From Mycoemilia scoparia (Eukaryota; Kickxellomycota; Kickxellomycetes; Kickxellales; Kickxellaceae), in the NCBI GenBank assembly GCA_027575805.1, contig JANBPU010000037.1, positions 1 to 64,000 on the forward strand: DNA of 64,000 nt, written 5' to 3'. The notes beneath the pieces were generated by a model, which did no database searches, was not told where the DNA came from, and saw only the letters and a list, made by a program, of their open reading frames with translations. Positions 45,656-57,987 of the stretch are shown one piece after another. How positions within the stretch are numbered: position 1 is the stretch's first letter; each line of letters opens with the position of its first letter. A program made the position numbers and the translations under genes.

Positions 45656-46638
45656 AGATTGGTGGGGACAGGAAGCCTAATGGGGATTATAAAGAAGAAA
45701 ATAATGATGGTCTGGATTTCCTCTCTTTATATTGACCTGCAAGCATAGCTTCGGGCTTTATCCACTTATTGGGAATAATCAAGAGCAGTGAATGCTTCCA
45801 AAGTAATGCTCCGTGACTCTGGTTCTCCTTTTGCTGCCCCATTTTGACTATAGTGTGTGTGTATCATTTTTCAGGTTACCAGAATTAAACAAAACGAATA
45901 CATGTATAAAAGCAAATTCCAAGTTTTTCCAACAGGCTTTTGTGACTGGTGCATTGGTTTTATTAAAACTGGTATTTGCTATTGGCCTGGCGATGGTGTG
46001 AGTTTTGGATGTACGTACAAGTATGTGGGTCGACAGATTTCGCTTTTTGTCAGGCATGAGTCGGCAGCACAGGTACACCCGCCAAAAAAGGTAATTTTAA
46101 ATAGTCTGCCGCATGCCATTCCGCAATGCCTATTTCTGCCCAACAATTAATAAAATGTAGCCATGTGTATACTTCATCATGAGTTATTTGTTTGATCTTT
46201 GATCCCAAAAATCTCGCTTTGCAGTTTAAACGCTGCTTCCATGCTGCTGAAAGGCAGACTTTCGGACTTAAAGCAGAATAAAATACTGGCTCGATGGTTT
46301 ATAGAGCCGAAGTGGCAAATGCCATTTAGTCCAAATCAGGTGCTTCTCTTCTTTACATTACGTCACACATGACCTTATTATACGTATGTGTGGTCCGTGT
46401 GTAGCCTGTCGTGGCAATAGGGCATTATTAGATTTAGGCAATACTTGCTCTTCCCCCAATCCTAGCTGGGAAGCCGCAATGCTCGTATATTTGAACCAAA
46501 CGCAAATCAACAAGTAACATCCTATTCTTTTACTTCTCTTTGATAACTGACATTCCTTTTTGTCCAAATATCTACCATAGCTCCAATCCTTTCTTTCGTT
46601 CTTTTAAACGTATCGTGGTTACTTTTAGAAACTATATA

Positions 46639-47253
46639 ATGGTTCTCGCTCCTCCGAAGACTCAAGCCCAGAAGACCAAGGACAGGCATCTATCCCGGTA
46701 GGTTTTGAAAGCACCCATTGTATTCACCCTGGCATATAGCCTATTCTATTTCCTTCCTGTTGATACAATGTTATAGCTGTCCTTCATTAATGTGTTTGCC
46801 GAGCTTACAGGATAAAATGTGAATTGCCATATAAAGATCAGCTTATGACTAATATATATGTAAATAACTACATAGTAATGGTGCCACCAAGAACTTGAAA
46901 AAGAATGGAAGTGGCCAATACAATTGGGGAAACCTTGACGATGAGGTTGACATAGAGGATGTTTCTGCTACAGACCACAGCCCTGCCTCAACACAGGCTG
47001 GCTCACAGAAAGTGCAGGTAAGAACTATCTAGATTGTTTTCAATATACTATATAACCTTGTGGCCATAGTAGTATAATAGCACTCCTATTTGACTAATTG
47101 TACAACCAAGTTGCTGGTCAAAGTAATTATGCCATCTCTTGGCACGATTTCTAACACTTTCCTATGAATACTTGATTATTTTGTATTTAGGTTGTTTCTA
47201 ACAGAACGTTCGAAGACCTCAAGTCTGCACAATCAGTAGAAAGCAAACAGTAA
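46639..47253 (+). CDS. small STF2/TMA10-like protein, 3 exons
   Basis: Exons are 46639-46697, 46876-47017 and 47191-47253, GT-AG with closing phases, 87 aa. The core GATKNLKKNGSGQYNWGNLD followed by DEVDIEDV, and the C-terminal VSNRTFEDLK, align with the yeast pair Stf2/Tma10 (KKxGSGKGNWGxxGDEIDD and xxKFENVQ). Those proteins are linked to F1F0-ATPase inhibitor stabilisation, ribosome association and desiccation tolerance; which applies here is unknown. Too short per exon to stand out as an open frame. Confidence 0.75.
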
Positions 47254-48087
47254 TCCTTGCCTAACTTGGCGTGTACGTTTAATCTTGTTGAGGCAAAACT
47301 ACACACGCAATGTATGTCTAGAGGATTCCATTTATACGATAAAGTGTAGCCAGGTTTGGTACTGCCTGAACCTTTGGATTGATACCTGGAGTCGTTAACC
47401 CTATTGATCATCATTTCCTAAATTCTCAAATGTAATATCTTCATTTATATTGCTTTGAAAAATATAAAAACTGTCTTTTAAAGAATATAATCAATTTATC
47501 TTTTCATCAATAATTTATGTAACTAAAAGGTACAGAAATTCTATATAAGCTAATATATTTGGCCATTTGGCTGAGCAGTCTCCTTCAAAGGATACTAGGA
47601 TATTACCCTGGAATACAACCAATAACCTGTCGAACTCGAGCTAAAATGCATGACTATGGGCTGAATTCCAGGGAATGTACGAGGGTACCAATATGTTCAC
47701 TTTTGATAGAGAGCTCGCCATTTGGGAAGATGTCACCAGTGATTGAATCTATAGCAGGCAGAAATGGGTCCTCATAAGATTTTGCCCCAATATGAGACAG
47801 TCCATATGCAACTACCTCTTGGGAGCCCATTTTGCCTAAAGACTTGTTAACTTTAACCATTTGCTCATTCATACACATTTATTAAAGGACCTGCTTCTAA
47901 AAATGCACATGAATGAAAAGGAAAGCTATAGTCTGTAGTTCGTATAGAAAAGGTAAATGTAGTGTGGTAAATGCACAGGTACAAAAATAAAGGCTTGTAG
48001 ATATGTATATGTATATAAGGCGAAAATTCAAAGAGGACTATCCAATGCAGTTTGCAGGGTTTGTTAACAAAAGTATTCGAGGCTGCT
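47254..48087. other. convergent intergenic region with a family 2 element
   Basis: 3' regions of the STF2-like gene (+) and noxR (-). The only structured item is the repeat at 47752-47842. Confidence 0.45.
47752..47842 (+). repeat. MITE-like family 2, copy c
   Basis: AGGCAGAAATGGGTCCTCA at the left and TTGGGAGCCCATTTTGCC at the right; the right end plus TAAAG is identical to copy a at that end. The middle AGATTTTGCCCCAA matches copy b. Confidence 0.7.
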
Positions 48088-51000
48088 TTAAAGCTCCTGG
48101 CGAAGCTGTGCCCAGAGTTTGATGTCGCTGACAATATTTGTCTCTGGGCATGATATATCGCCTCCTGCACAGGCCTTTGCAATCTGCCAGTCATCCTCGT
48201 CAGTCATAGTAACCTGCTCACCCTCATCATCGTAGTAGCCAAGTGTAAAGTCTTTTGTTGAGATTTCAGTACCCTGATTGCGAAGCATTGTTGTGAGCTT
48301 TTTAGTGACAGCCTCAAACAACCGATCAAATTCATCGCTCTGCTTGATTAGAACCATCAGGTTGTTCTTCTTCTCGCGATTCGAGTTAAATATATGAAGC
48401 TTGATCTTGGTTAGTCGCTTGGTGGTAAGATGTCGCTGAATACTGCTGGATGATAGTGGTGTTTGGTTACCAACGCTGGAACTTCCTTGTGGTTGAAGGT
48501 AAGCTGGGCTGTTTGGCGATTCTGCTGGGCCATCATCGTATGACATTGGTGGAGTCATCATGGGGCTGGGCTGGTATGTGTTGTTGTGAGTTTGTGATTC
48601 AGCTGGCGAGTGTCTGCCAGACGTAGTAACAGATTGGTTGTAGATATCCATATTGGATGTAGGCTGTGAGTACACTGGGTAGTGCATCTGCGTGGGGTTG
48701 TAGGGGGATGTCTCTCTTGGGATCCTTGAGATGCTACCAGTCTGAGTCGTAGAGTTAGATCCAACAGAGTGTGAAGACTGATTTAGCTGCTGGTACGTCT
48801 GCGTGAGGTGCGTAGGAACATTAGTGTGGCTTTCAGAGTTTTGAGAAATGTCGTTATAAGGTGTATTATCTACTATGTCATGGCTGTTGGTAAAATCCTG
48901 TCCGATGCCATGATCGTGGGGCTGGTCATAAGTATTGTCGTTATAGTCGAGTCCGTTACTATTTTCGTTATAGCCAGTATTATCAGTATACTCAGGCTGC
49001 TGGTAATCCCGATTTTGAGCCATTATTCTCTCTGTATTTGTTCGTCTTAGGCCGGTTTCGTTACGTTTGCCATAAACTGCTTCGGAATCCACATTCAAAC
49101 CTCTATCTGAAGCCATATTCTGCTGAATAGTGTTGGCTCTCTGGAGCTCCTTGCGTTGCGTAGCACGTCTTTGGAGTCCAATTCTTATGATCTCCAGCGG
49201 GTCGGGCTTATTCTGAACCGGAATCTGCGATGGTGGTGGTTGAACAAGTGCATTGGCTTCTTCAGATATACCATTGTTCTGCTCTTGCCCATAGACTTCG
49301 TCATGAGGCTCAGGATTCTCATCCTCTGCATCGTTTTCAGAATCACTGGGAATATCCTCTCCGAGGCGCTCTGAATTCTGATGAACATCTTTATTGTTCT
49401 CTTCTGGGTTTATTGTTTCAATCTCCGATGTAAATTTAACCACCTTTCCTGGGCGTGCGGTTGTTGCGCTTCGACCCAAAGATACACTGGACTGGGTGGT
49501 GGGCAGCAATGGAGATATACTTCTAGGCCCACTATGTGATCCTGCCATTGCACCCGCAGATATCTGTCTTCTGTGTCGTGGGGCTTCACGCATAGATACG
49601 CTGTGGCCAAGAGGGTTCTTTAGTCTTCCCGTTGCAAATAAGTTGAGAGTTTGCTATACCAGTAAATATAATAGCTGTGTTAGATATTCAAATTTAGCCA
49701 ATTATGATTATAGTAACATGGGGAAATAACTTACACTTCTCTTGAGCCCAGAGTTTTGTTGAGGCTTGGGATCATCAGGCTTGACATCGGCGATGACCTT
49801 TGCTGAACCAAGATAGTTCACTTTTGTCGCATTCTTTACTTTGCTCATGTCTGGTCGATACAGCACACCTCGTGGAACACAGAACAGGGGACAGTCCATC
49901 CCACTGCTTGATATGGCTTTCTGAATCCATTCATGCCTCTCCTCAGTTGTCTCCTTCTCCTGCAAAGCCTTGTTGAGGTCTTCGAGTGCTTCCTTTTCTT
50001 CGTTAAGACAAAAGTGGCACAGTGCTCTATTATAGTATATTTCGCAAGAGTACATCTTGTATTCAAGACCAAGCTGTGTGTAGTCAATGAATTTGTTCCC
50101 GCGAAGGCACTACAAAACGTAAAAAATTGGCTGTCAGCATCAAGCACTTTGAATTATAATCCAAAACCAAGTGTGTTTATATACATACTCTAAGTGCCTC
50201 ATCAAAGTCCTCCAAAGCTTCATAGTTATTTTCCAATATCATGCGTACAACGCCACGCTGGAAATAGGCAACCGCAAGATATGGATCGAGCTTGACGGCC
50301 TCAGTGTAGTTTTTGACCTGGGAAATATTCAAACAAAAAAAGACGATTTGAGTTTGTGGTAGTTTCGGGCAGTAATTTGTGTTTTGATTTGCGCATGGCA
50401 GTAGTCCAGCCAATATTTTGGAAATCAAAGGGGCAGGGCAGGGGCAAAGAAAGGTTAACAATTGTTTAATTCTGGTGTGCCATTACACCACCACAAACGC
50501 ACACGCATATATATTTGCGTATCGCCACCTACGAAGGAGGCTCATAGCCAAGACTTTGCCTGCTTCTTGACATGCTCAATTCTCAAAAATATATGTATAT
50601 GTGTGTGCCTAGAGAGAATTATATATGTATATATATATATATATAAATAAAATAGCATTTAGTCTACACTTACTGCCTCAGCGGTGTTGCTGTTGCGAGC
50701 ATGTACTATTCCCAGGTTAAAGAACTTCTTTGCGCTATTATCCATAATCTAAATATTTACATAGGAAAGAAAATGGCGATAATGACATTTAGCTAAAGCC
50801 GTTTGTGCCTGCTTTTTGCGCATATTGGTAGACTCTTGGGAATTGAGGAAACTTTGTCAGATTTGGCTCACATTTAAGTTGGTTATAGCGAGGTCGTACT
50901 CTGCATTATCGAAGGCATCGACTGCCTTCACCCATAGCTCAAGCTCTTCCTATTGTGTTTAGAAAAGCAGTCTCAAAATTAGTAAAATGCATTATTGTTT

Positions 51001-51123
51001 GTAGAAATTGCGTTTGCGGTTTTTGAAATACTATGTGCCAACAAGTAGTCGGCAGGCATGTGGTAGCGTGTTCAAAAACGAATAGGCATAGAGGCATCGG
51101 AAGCAACATACTTTGTTTGACAT
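48088..51123 (-). CDS. noxR: NADPH oxidase regulator NoxR (p67phox homologue), 6 exons
   Basis: Cytosolic activator of fungal NADPH oxidases with Rac; needed for hyphal differentiation in filamentous fungi. Minus-strand exons are 51123-51112 (M-S-N-K), 50949-50872, 50748-50674, 50317-50189, 50109-49735 and 49653-48088, all phase 0 and GT-AG, 744 aa. Residues 5-170 are TPR repeats (LWVKAVDAFDNAEYDLAI, KKFFNLGIVHARNSNTAEA, AVAYFQRGVVRMILENNYEA, YYNRALCHFCLNEEKEALED). Residues 176-205 match the p67phox activation domain (VPRGVLYRPDMSKVKNATKV, NYLGSAKVIADVK). About 634-725 is a PB1 domain with the acidic YYDDEGEQVTMTDEDDW motif. There is no SH3, as usual for fungal NoxR. The middle is Gln/Asn/Ser-rich. 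No Nox catalytic gene is in the window. Confidence 0.93.
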
Positions 51124-52095
51124 TTAAAGGTAGAAATTCCCTGAGGTTTAATATAGGTGGTTATAAAAATGTGTTGAAGAGAAACGCAGATGCAGTGTAC
51201 AAATAGCCAGGCACCAATGTGTTTTGATGGGAGAAGGTGAAGTAAATATTGACCGATGTGATGTATCACAGCAAAATAGATAGAAATTCGATGATCAGTA
51301 GAGTGTATTGAGACAAAGAAAACAAAGAAAGAGTCAGCAAAGCGGGAGATAGAAGACAAAGAAAAAGAGCACTGAATCAAGAATTTCTGAGCAGAGAGGT
51401 TCAATGGAGACTTGGGCTGTGGTTTAACTTTGACACTGGTGTGTTGTAGCCTATTCTTTTACTGGAATTGCACTAGAGAGAAGGATGCCCAATTCAGTGG
51501 GCAAGTTCAGGCTTCTGAGTGGTGCAAGCTTCAATGAGCTCTTGGGTTGTCAACAGTGTTAGAACTCAACGCCTGCCACACTCAAGCCAGACACCCATCC
51601 AGTAGCATTTAACACATAGCATTCCTGTTTTTTGCCAAGGCATACACTAAGTTGCCCATATTTTATAGCATGGCTTCACTCGGGTTCTGCTTTGAGCCTG
51701 TTCAAGACCACTCTCTCTTCGCCGGACCCTGCATCAAATGTTTTGGTTAAAAAACCTCCAGGATTGCTTTTTTGGCTTTGTGCAAGCAAGCCCTGGCCAG
51801 CCCAAACAATGGGGGAGGCATGTTCCTTTAGAAAATAGTATGATATCATACATATCAAGATGCACATACTCCATACTTTGGTATAATTAATGTGGCTGTA
51901 CTATTAACATTAACAAGAGCGTTGGGGCGTGTAAAAATTGTAAACATGGCTGGTAGTTTTTGAAGGGTGATTTTTGGTGGCCAGCGATTATTATAGGGGC
52001 AATCACAACCAAATGGGTGACGACCATTTGCTAGCAAGCAGTCACCTTTCGAAAATAACTATCCATATCATTGCAAAAAGCATTAATGATGGTAT
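51124..52095. other. intergenic with one MITE-like element
   Basis: noxR promoter side and 3' side of the PX-protein gene (both minus strand). Except for the repeat at 51944-52068 nothing is recognised. Confidence 0.45.
51944..52068 (-). repeat. MITE-like family 1, copy F
   Basis: Contains GTTTTTGAAGGGTGATTTT on the left, core GCGATTATTATAGGGGCAAT, and CACCTTTCGAAAATAACT on the right. Ends 28 bp from the stop codon of the PX gene, so it may lie in that transcript's 3' UTR. Confidence 0.85.
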
Positions 52096-53920
52096 TTAGA
52101 TATTGCTGTCTTTACACCATTGCTGTACAGCCTTGCTGGTTCCAAGGACCTGGTGCCGAGATACAACTCTCAAGAAATACTGAAGCCCATCTTCACGTTC
52201 TTGGAGGAACTCTTCGTCAAAGTTGCCTTTTTAACAGCAATAATAATAATAATAATAATAATAGTCAGCCGATATGAACAATTCATTGATCTGTTTACAA
52301 CACATCGTGCGATTGGGCATTTATAACAAAACAGGCACAGACTTACCGACTACCCTTTTCGGTGGCAATGGGGGTATGCTTCGACGGAATTCTTTGAACT
52401 TGGTAACTAGAGTCTCACGAAGTAAAACAAACTCATTGTATCTCCTTCTTATCTTAGTGGTAGCTCGCTATTCGAATGAGTTGCACATTGTTAGACAAAG
52501 TGGGTTCTGAGAATCTGCATAAACGATCATATGAGACTGGTCTTTTTGTTAAGGACTCATGGTCTGGCACTGTTCTGTTAACCTGAAAGTAAAATGCTAC
52601 AAGTATAGTCACTTACATTTAACCAGGTAACATGCACCAGATATATGGTGTGGGTATTGATGCCTTTCCCAATAGTCTCATGGCCCTTGATGCGAACATC
52701 TGTAATGGGTGGACGGTCACCAGAAAATGAATCCTCAAAGCTGGGATCGAATGCTGGGTGTTGCTATAGCCATTAAATGATGTCGGTTGTAAAATATCAA
52801 TAGTCAATATACTAATGCTGTGTATGGGTAGTTACTTTTGAAGGGCTAATTTTACTAGTAGGCCAGTTTCAACTTGCATATTGGCCAGCCTGTATTATTA
52901 TTGATAGTATCAATTCAGCCCTTCAAAAATAATCACTCGTATGGGGCTCGATTTTGCTATGGCGGTCTTACATGATGGTGGGGGCTTTCTGTGCTCCTGG
53001 GAGATGCTGGCAATGAATCTGGCACACCACCTACATATCCAGCTCTTAATTTGTAAGCTCTTTGTTGCACGCTTGCCATGCTGGCCTCCGAGTCCGAGTC
53101 CGAGTCAACAGCAAGCGTTCGGGACAAAACTTCGTCAATAAAGTTATCGATAGACCGGTGCTGCCGCTTCTTGTCAAGCTTCTTTGGAGATTCTTGAGCG
53201 ACTTCGGGCCGTATTGTGAAAGCCCCCTCAGAGAGCCTCCTCATAGAGTCACTATAATATCGCTTTGGTATATCTGTGGTTTATATAAATCAGTTGAAAT
53301 TCTATATCTCGATATGGGCGCATATTTACTGATACTTGGTACATATTACTTACTATCAACTACCTTTTTTAGTTTATCTTTGATCTCCTGGAGCTGGGTT
53401 TCTGGGTCTGGTTCGGTGTCTCCGTTGGAGGTTTTAGTAGCCTTTGGGGCTGCTGTAGTTGCTGTGCCTCCATTGCAAATGTTAGTATGCTCTTTATAAC
53501 TAACTATCCTATTGTACAAAAGCCTGGTCTTCTTTCGGGCTTTTAGACCTACACTCACCAAGGCCAAAAGTTATTTCTTTCTGCTGTTGTATAATAGGGG
53601 TACTACACTTTTTTACTTGAGTACTTACATTGTGTCGCGTTGTCTATATAGTTAATATCGCTATCAATTTCTTCAAGAGGCTCAAGCTCAGTCTCTATTC
53701 TACTATCCAGGTTATCAAGTATCTTTAGCAAAATGTCGCTGCTCTGTTGTCTGAGTCCATCTACAAACCCCCGTATATATGGTGTTAAATATCGTTTATT
53801 CAGAACTGCCAATATAAATATATTGCAGTAATAATATTAAAAGAGCCACTTGCTTGATATTTCAACCGAAAGGACTGCCAGCTTTGATATAGCTTGTTCT
53901 ATGTCGGTATCCGTTGACAT
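52096..53920 (-). CDS. PX-domain (phosphoinositide-binding) protein, possibly YPT35-like, 8 exons
   Basis: Assembled by splicing: 53920-53854, 53805-53629, 53583-53559, 53508-53354, 53273-52972, 52763-52617, 52467-52347 and 52226-52096 (minus). All phases close to 374 aa. The first intron has a GC donor (A|GCAAGT). Residues 1-80 are helical (ILLKILDNLDSRIETELEPL); the middle is polar with DSDSDSEAS. The last 130 residues form a PX domain: ITDVRIKGHETIGKGINTHT, IYLVHVTWLN, RRRYNEFVLLRETLVTKF, SIPPLPPKRVVGNFDEEFLQ and FLRVVSRHQVLGTSKAVQQW. A C-terminal PX after a short disordered region resembles Ypt35, an endosomal Vps13 adaptor, but other sorting-nexin-like families are possible. The 25-nt exon is the weakest part. 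Intron 5 carries a family 1 MITE, intron 7 an (ATT)n run. Confidence 0.8.
52240..52262 (+). repeat. (AAT)n microsatellite in PX-gene intron
   Basis: Seven to eight AAT units inside the last intron of the PX-domain gene, just upstream (in gene sense) of the acceptor at 52227. Confidence 0.85.
52821..52943 (+). repeat. MITE-like family 1, copy G (inside PX-gene intron)
   Basis: Left GTATGGGTAGTTACTTTTG then AAGGGC; right GCCCTTCAAAAATAATCAC. Ends match the family but the middle is diverged (no CCCCTATAAT core). Occupies most of the 208-nt intron 52764-52971. Confidence 0.8.
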
Positions 53921-54850
53921 GTTTGGGATTACGTACTCAGGTCAATTGTAGAACTACACATTCAAGGAAATTGTCAGAAAAGTAAATGTGTGAAAAGTAG
54001 AGAGGAAGGCAATGCACCATGTTGGCCAGCAGTGTATATAGTTTTATTGCTGGGCTGACGACATAATGTGGAGATTTATACGTGTGTGTGCTGATGCTCC
54101 ATAGTCAGCACATGGGTCCTATTATCCTGCCCACAGCTGAATCACACAGACGCTTGACTTTCTATGAGCTGCCAACTACTCCTGGGCCAGCATGGTCTGA
54201 TCATCACCTGCTGAACAAACTGGCTGTTGTGACTTTTAGGGCTAAAACAATAGGCTGTTTAATATGTGTTGAACTGAGAAATTGGCAAAATATTCGAATG
54301 ACTACCCCCTTGTGACTGCCACAAGCAACCAGCAAAAGTCCGAGTCTTCATATCATCTCTCTCTCACAGATCCTTTTCCAGAAATCGTAATGCAATAGGG
54401 TATTAGCAAAATGTGATCCTTATCGTTCGAGCAGAGAGTAACTTGTCTAGTTTGAAGACACTGGATCCAGTACTTTTTTCCAAACATACAGATGGCAGGT
54501 TATGCACTTTCATTTTAGACAATTCCTACTGCTGCATGTTGCTTACATACTGAATCCTGTCACCCATAGATAAATCACTAACGCACTTAGTACAGCCATG
54601 TGGTAGAGCCTTAAAAGACAGCTCAGAGCTTGTTCTTTAATTATGTAGATGAAAGCTAGAGCAATCAACAGCATTGTTTTCCCAAAAGTGTGCACACATC
54701 TGTTTCATCTATTGGCGAGATTCTTAAAACAACTCATGTTCTGACACAGCTTTGACCTTCTTGCGTTCCTTTGGTTATTCTATCTCCAGATATATTATTC
54801 AAATTCGTGTCTGTTCCTTCAGTTTATAGCTTTCTAGATAGGGTAAAGAT
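53921..54850. other. divergent promoter region, PX gene / PMR1
   Basis: Nearly 1 kb between two divergent starts. No open frame with a domain; no element of the two repeat families. Confidence 0.45.
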
Positions 54851-57800
54851 ATGGCTCATGCTGAGACACGTTTCGATTCAGGGATCGCCATGTCTGCTCC
54901 CCTGCCATTAGAATCAAAGTCACGCTTTGGCGAATATAATAATGGGCAGAATGGGGCTAGTCCTTCGACCCCAATTACGAGTCAGACACAACCGCATGGT
55001 CATAATGCTTTTCCACAAATGAATGGTGGAGGAGACAGGCTCAATGCGAGGCAATCGTATTTAGGAAACTATCCCAAAGGCTCCATTGCCAACACGGCGG
55101 AATGCGCAACGGTGGATAGTGAAAGCGTCATAATATCATTGCAAACCGACCCGAAAAACGGGCTGTCCAGGCAGATAGTAGCGCTTAGACAGCAGCTTTA
55201 TGGCCGTAATATTCTGGAGCATGAAGAAGAGGACAGCATACTTAAAAAGTTTGTTGAAAACATTGTAACAAACTCTCTAGTCATGCTACTATTCGGATCG
55301 TCTGTAGTTTCGCTTCTACTTGGAAATTATGACGACGCCTTTAGTATTGCTTTGGCTATCCTTATCGTTTCAACCGTTGGTTTCGTACAAGAGTACAGAT
55401 CCGAAAAGTCCCTCGAGGCGCTTGGCCAGCTTGTCCCAAACAATTGCCATGTTATTCGTGACGGCCAGGATCTGCACTTGCTGGCAGACGAGCTCGTCCC
55501 AGGAGACATTGTCCGAGTCTCAACTGGCGATAGGGTTCCTGCTGACCTACGCATTATAGAAGCACATCATCTGGATATAGATGAATCAAACCTGACTGGC
55601 GAAAGCGAGCCAGTACGCAAACAGTCCGGCCCTGTGGTTAGTGGCGCCGATCTTCCCCCCGGATACGAGCTTCCCTTGGCAGAGAGATCAAACATTGGGT
55701 TTATGGGGGCCCTTGTTCGCCACGGACATGGTGTTGGTGTCGTGGTTGCAATAGGCAAAAAGACCGAATTTGGACGCATTCACTCTATGATGAAGGATAT
55801 GGAGGTTCCCCGTACACCATTGCAGAAGGGAATGGACAAGCTTGGCACGCAGCTGTCGTATATTTCATTTGGTGTAATAGGCTTGATCATGCTTATTGGT
55901 GTAATACAAGGTAAAAGCATTTTCGAGATGTTTACTATCAGTGTCAGTTTGGCTGTTGCTGCTATTCCTGAAGGATTGCCCATTGTTGTCACAGTCACAC
56001 TGGCTTTGGGAGTATATAAGATGGCCAAGCGCAAGGCAATTTGCAAAAAGCTGCCATCAGTGGAGACGCTGGGTTCGGTCAATGTTATATGTGTGGACAA
56101 AACTGGAACACTGACAATGAACTCGATGGAGGTCGAGTATCTGTACACAGTAAGAGATGGTCTTTGCCGAATCACTGAAGGTGTTTACGGTACAATTAAC
56201 AGCACCCTAGGCTTCACCCAGCTTCTTCGTGCTGGAAACTTGTGCAATAACGCAAAAAGCGATGCGAATGGCAAGTATATTGGACAGCCAACTGACATTG
56301 CCATGCTTAAAGTATCCGTCGACATCAGACGCAATGACGATCGCCCCAGTGTTAAAAGGGTGAGAGAAATACCATTTGACTCTGAGACCAAGACAATGAT
56401 TGTAGAGTGCCAGGACCCTTTGAGCAAGGAACTGTCTACCGCGCATAGTACAGTGTATATAAAGGGTGCACTTGAGGTTGTTCTTAAGCACTGCCGCTAT
56501 TACTATGACCACGAAAGCGGCAGCCGTGTCCTGGATGAAGCCATGCTCTCAGCCATCAACAGCAACTCAGAGCAACTTGCGGCTCGTGGGCTAAGAGTAG
56601 TTGGCGTTGCCTATGGTAAAAAGGAAGAAGATATGGTGTTTATTGGCTTCCAGGCCATGAGAGATCCTATCCGGCCAAGCGTACGGCCTACTGTTGAGAA
56701 GCTTATGCAGGCAGGCGTTCGGGTCATAATGATTACTGGGGATTCCCAGTCCACGGCCATGTCTGTGGCTCAGGATGCTGGCATCTCCATACCATCGAGC
56801 CCAAATGCGTGCATAACCGGTGCTGAGATCGACACGTTGTCTGAGGCACAGCTTGGCGAGCGTATTCGGAGTGCATCCGTATTTGCCAGGACTACGCCGA
56901 ACCACAAGGTGAAAATTGTAAAGGCAATACAGGCCAGCGGTAACGTTGTGGCAATGAGTGGTGACGGGTTAAATGATGCGCCAGCATTACGGCTGGCGGA
57001 TATTGGCGTATCAATGGGATCTGGCACTGATGTTGCCAAGGAGGCAGCCGACCTTATTCTTGTCAACGATGATCTGTCTACTATTCTCGCCGCAATGGAA
57101 GAAGGAAAGGGGATCTTTTATAACATCCAGAACTTTCTTACTTTCCAACTCAGCACGAGTGTTGCTGCATTGTCGCTAGTTGCTCTGTCAACGCTCTTTG
57201 GTCTTCCCAATCCCCTCAATGCTATGCAGGTTCTATGGATCAGTAAGTTCCAGCATGTTCATTATTATGTATCTTGCCACGCTCTTTTTATCCGGATTGG
57301 AAATAACTAAAAACACACGATTTCCTATTAAAATGCAGATATTCTTATGGACGGTCCACCGGCCCAATCTCTGGGCGTTGAGCCTGCTGACCCAATCGTG
57401 ATGAGACAGCCGCCTCAGCCAAAAGGGACTCATGTTTTGAACCGCAAGGTTTTGACCAGGATTTTGACATCCGCCATTATAATAGTTGTGGGAACAATGT
57501 CAGTATACATCTACGAGATGCAGGATGGAGTCGTGACTGCTAGAGACACAACCATGGTAAATATAAATGATGTATTAATTCTATCAAGCATATCATTTGT
57601 AAAATACTAATAACAGTGTTTTATAATCTATTTTAGACATTCACGACTTTTGTTTTATTCGACATGTTCAATGCGCTTGCTTGTCGTTCCTCAAGGCGGA
57701 CAATCACGGAAGCTGGTTTCTTTTCAAATAAGGCATTCAACTATGCAGTGGCAGGATCTTTGCTTGGACAACTCTGTGTTGTGTACCTGCCATTCTTCCA

Positions 57801-57987
57801 GTCCATCTTCCAAACCGAGGCATTGTATCTATCAGACATATGCATCCTTGTAGTCCTCACATCAAGCGTCTTTTGGTTTGGAGAAGCAACAAAGTGTTGG
57901 GGATGGTCTTTGTTCAGCAGACTCCAAGGCAAATCAGACACTACAAAATACGATGAGACCTATGATATTCCAATGAAAATTGTTTAG
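54851..57987 (+). CDS. PMR1: Golgi Ca2+/Mn2+ P-type ATPase PMR1 (SPCA type), 3 exons
   Basis: Pumps Ca2+ and Mn2+ into the Golgi, needed for glycosylation and secretory quality control. Exons are 54851-57242, 57339-57556 and 57637-57987, GT-AG, 986 aa. P-type landmarks are [12 protein letters not shown] (actuator), [18 protein letters not shown] (TM4 ion site), [17 protein letters not shown] (phosphorylated Asp), [11 protein letters not shown] (nucleotide domain), [17 protein letters not shown] and [22 protein letters not shown]5-TM6 and the C-terminal helices follow. It lacks long extensions, so it is the SPCA/Pmr1 branch, not a plasma-membrane or vacuolar pump. An N-terminal 75-residue polar region precedes the cation ATPase N domain; a second Met at residue 14 is an alternative start. 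Confidence 0.95.

Larger units (their letters stand above)
41078..46638. other. 5.5-kb region without a supportable gene
   Basis: The longest gene-free stretch of the window. Between 41.2 and 44.8 kb it is less AT-rich than other spacers and holds chance-like frames on both strands, the longest being 42648-43310 (-, 220 aa) and 44255-44602 on both strands; none shows a domain, credible splice sites or codon bias. From 45.2 kb it becomes AT-rich and contains two family 1 MITEs. It separates the CBM21 gene (-) from the STF2-like gene (+) and so is formally a shared upstream region. A non-coding transcript or decayed gene is possible but not visible. Confidence 0.4.
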
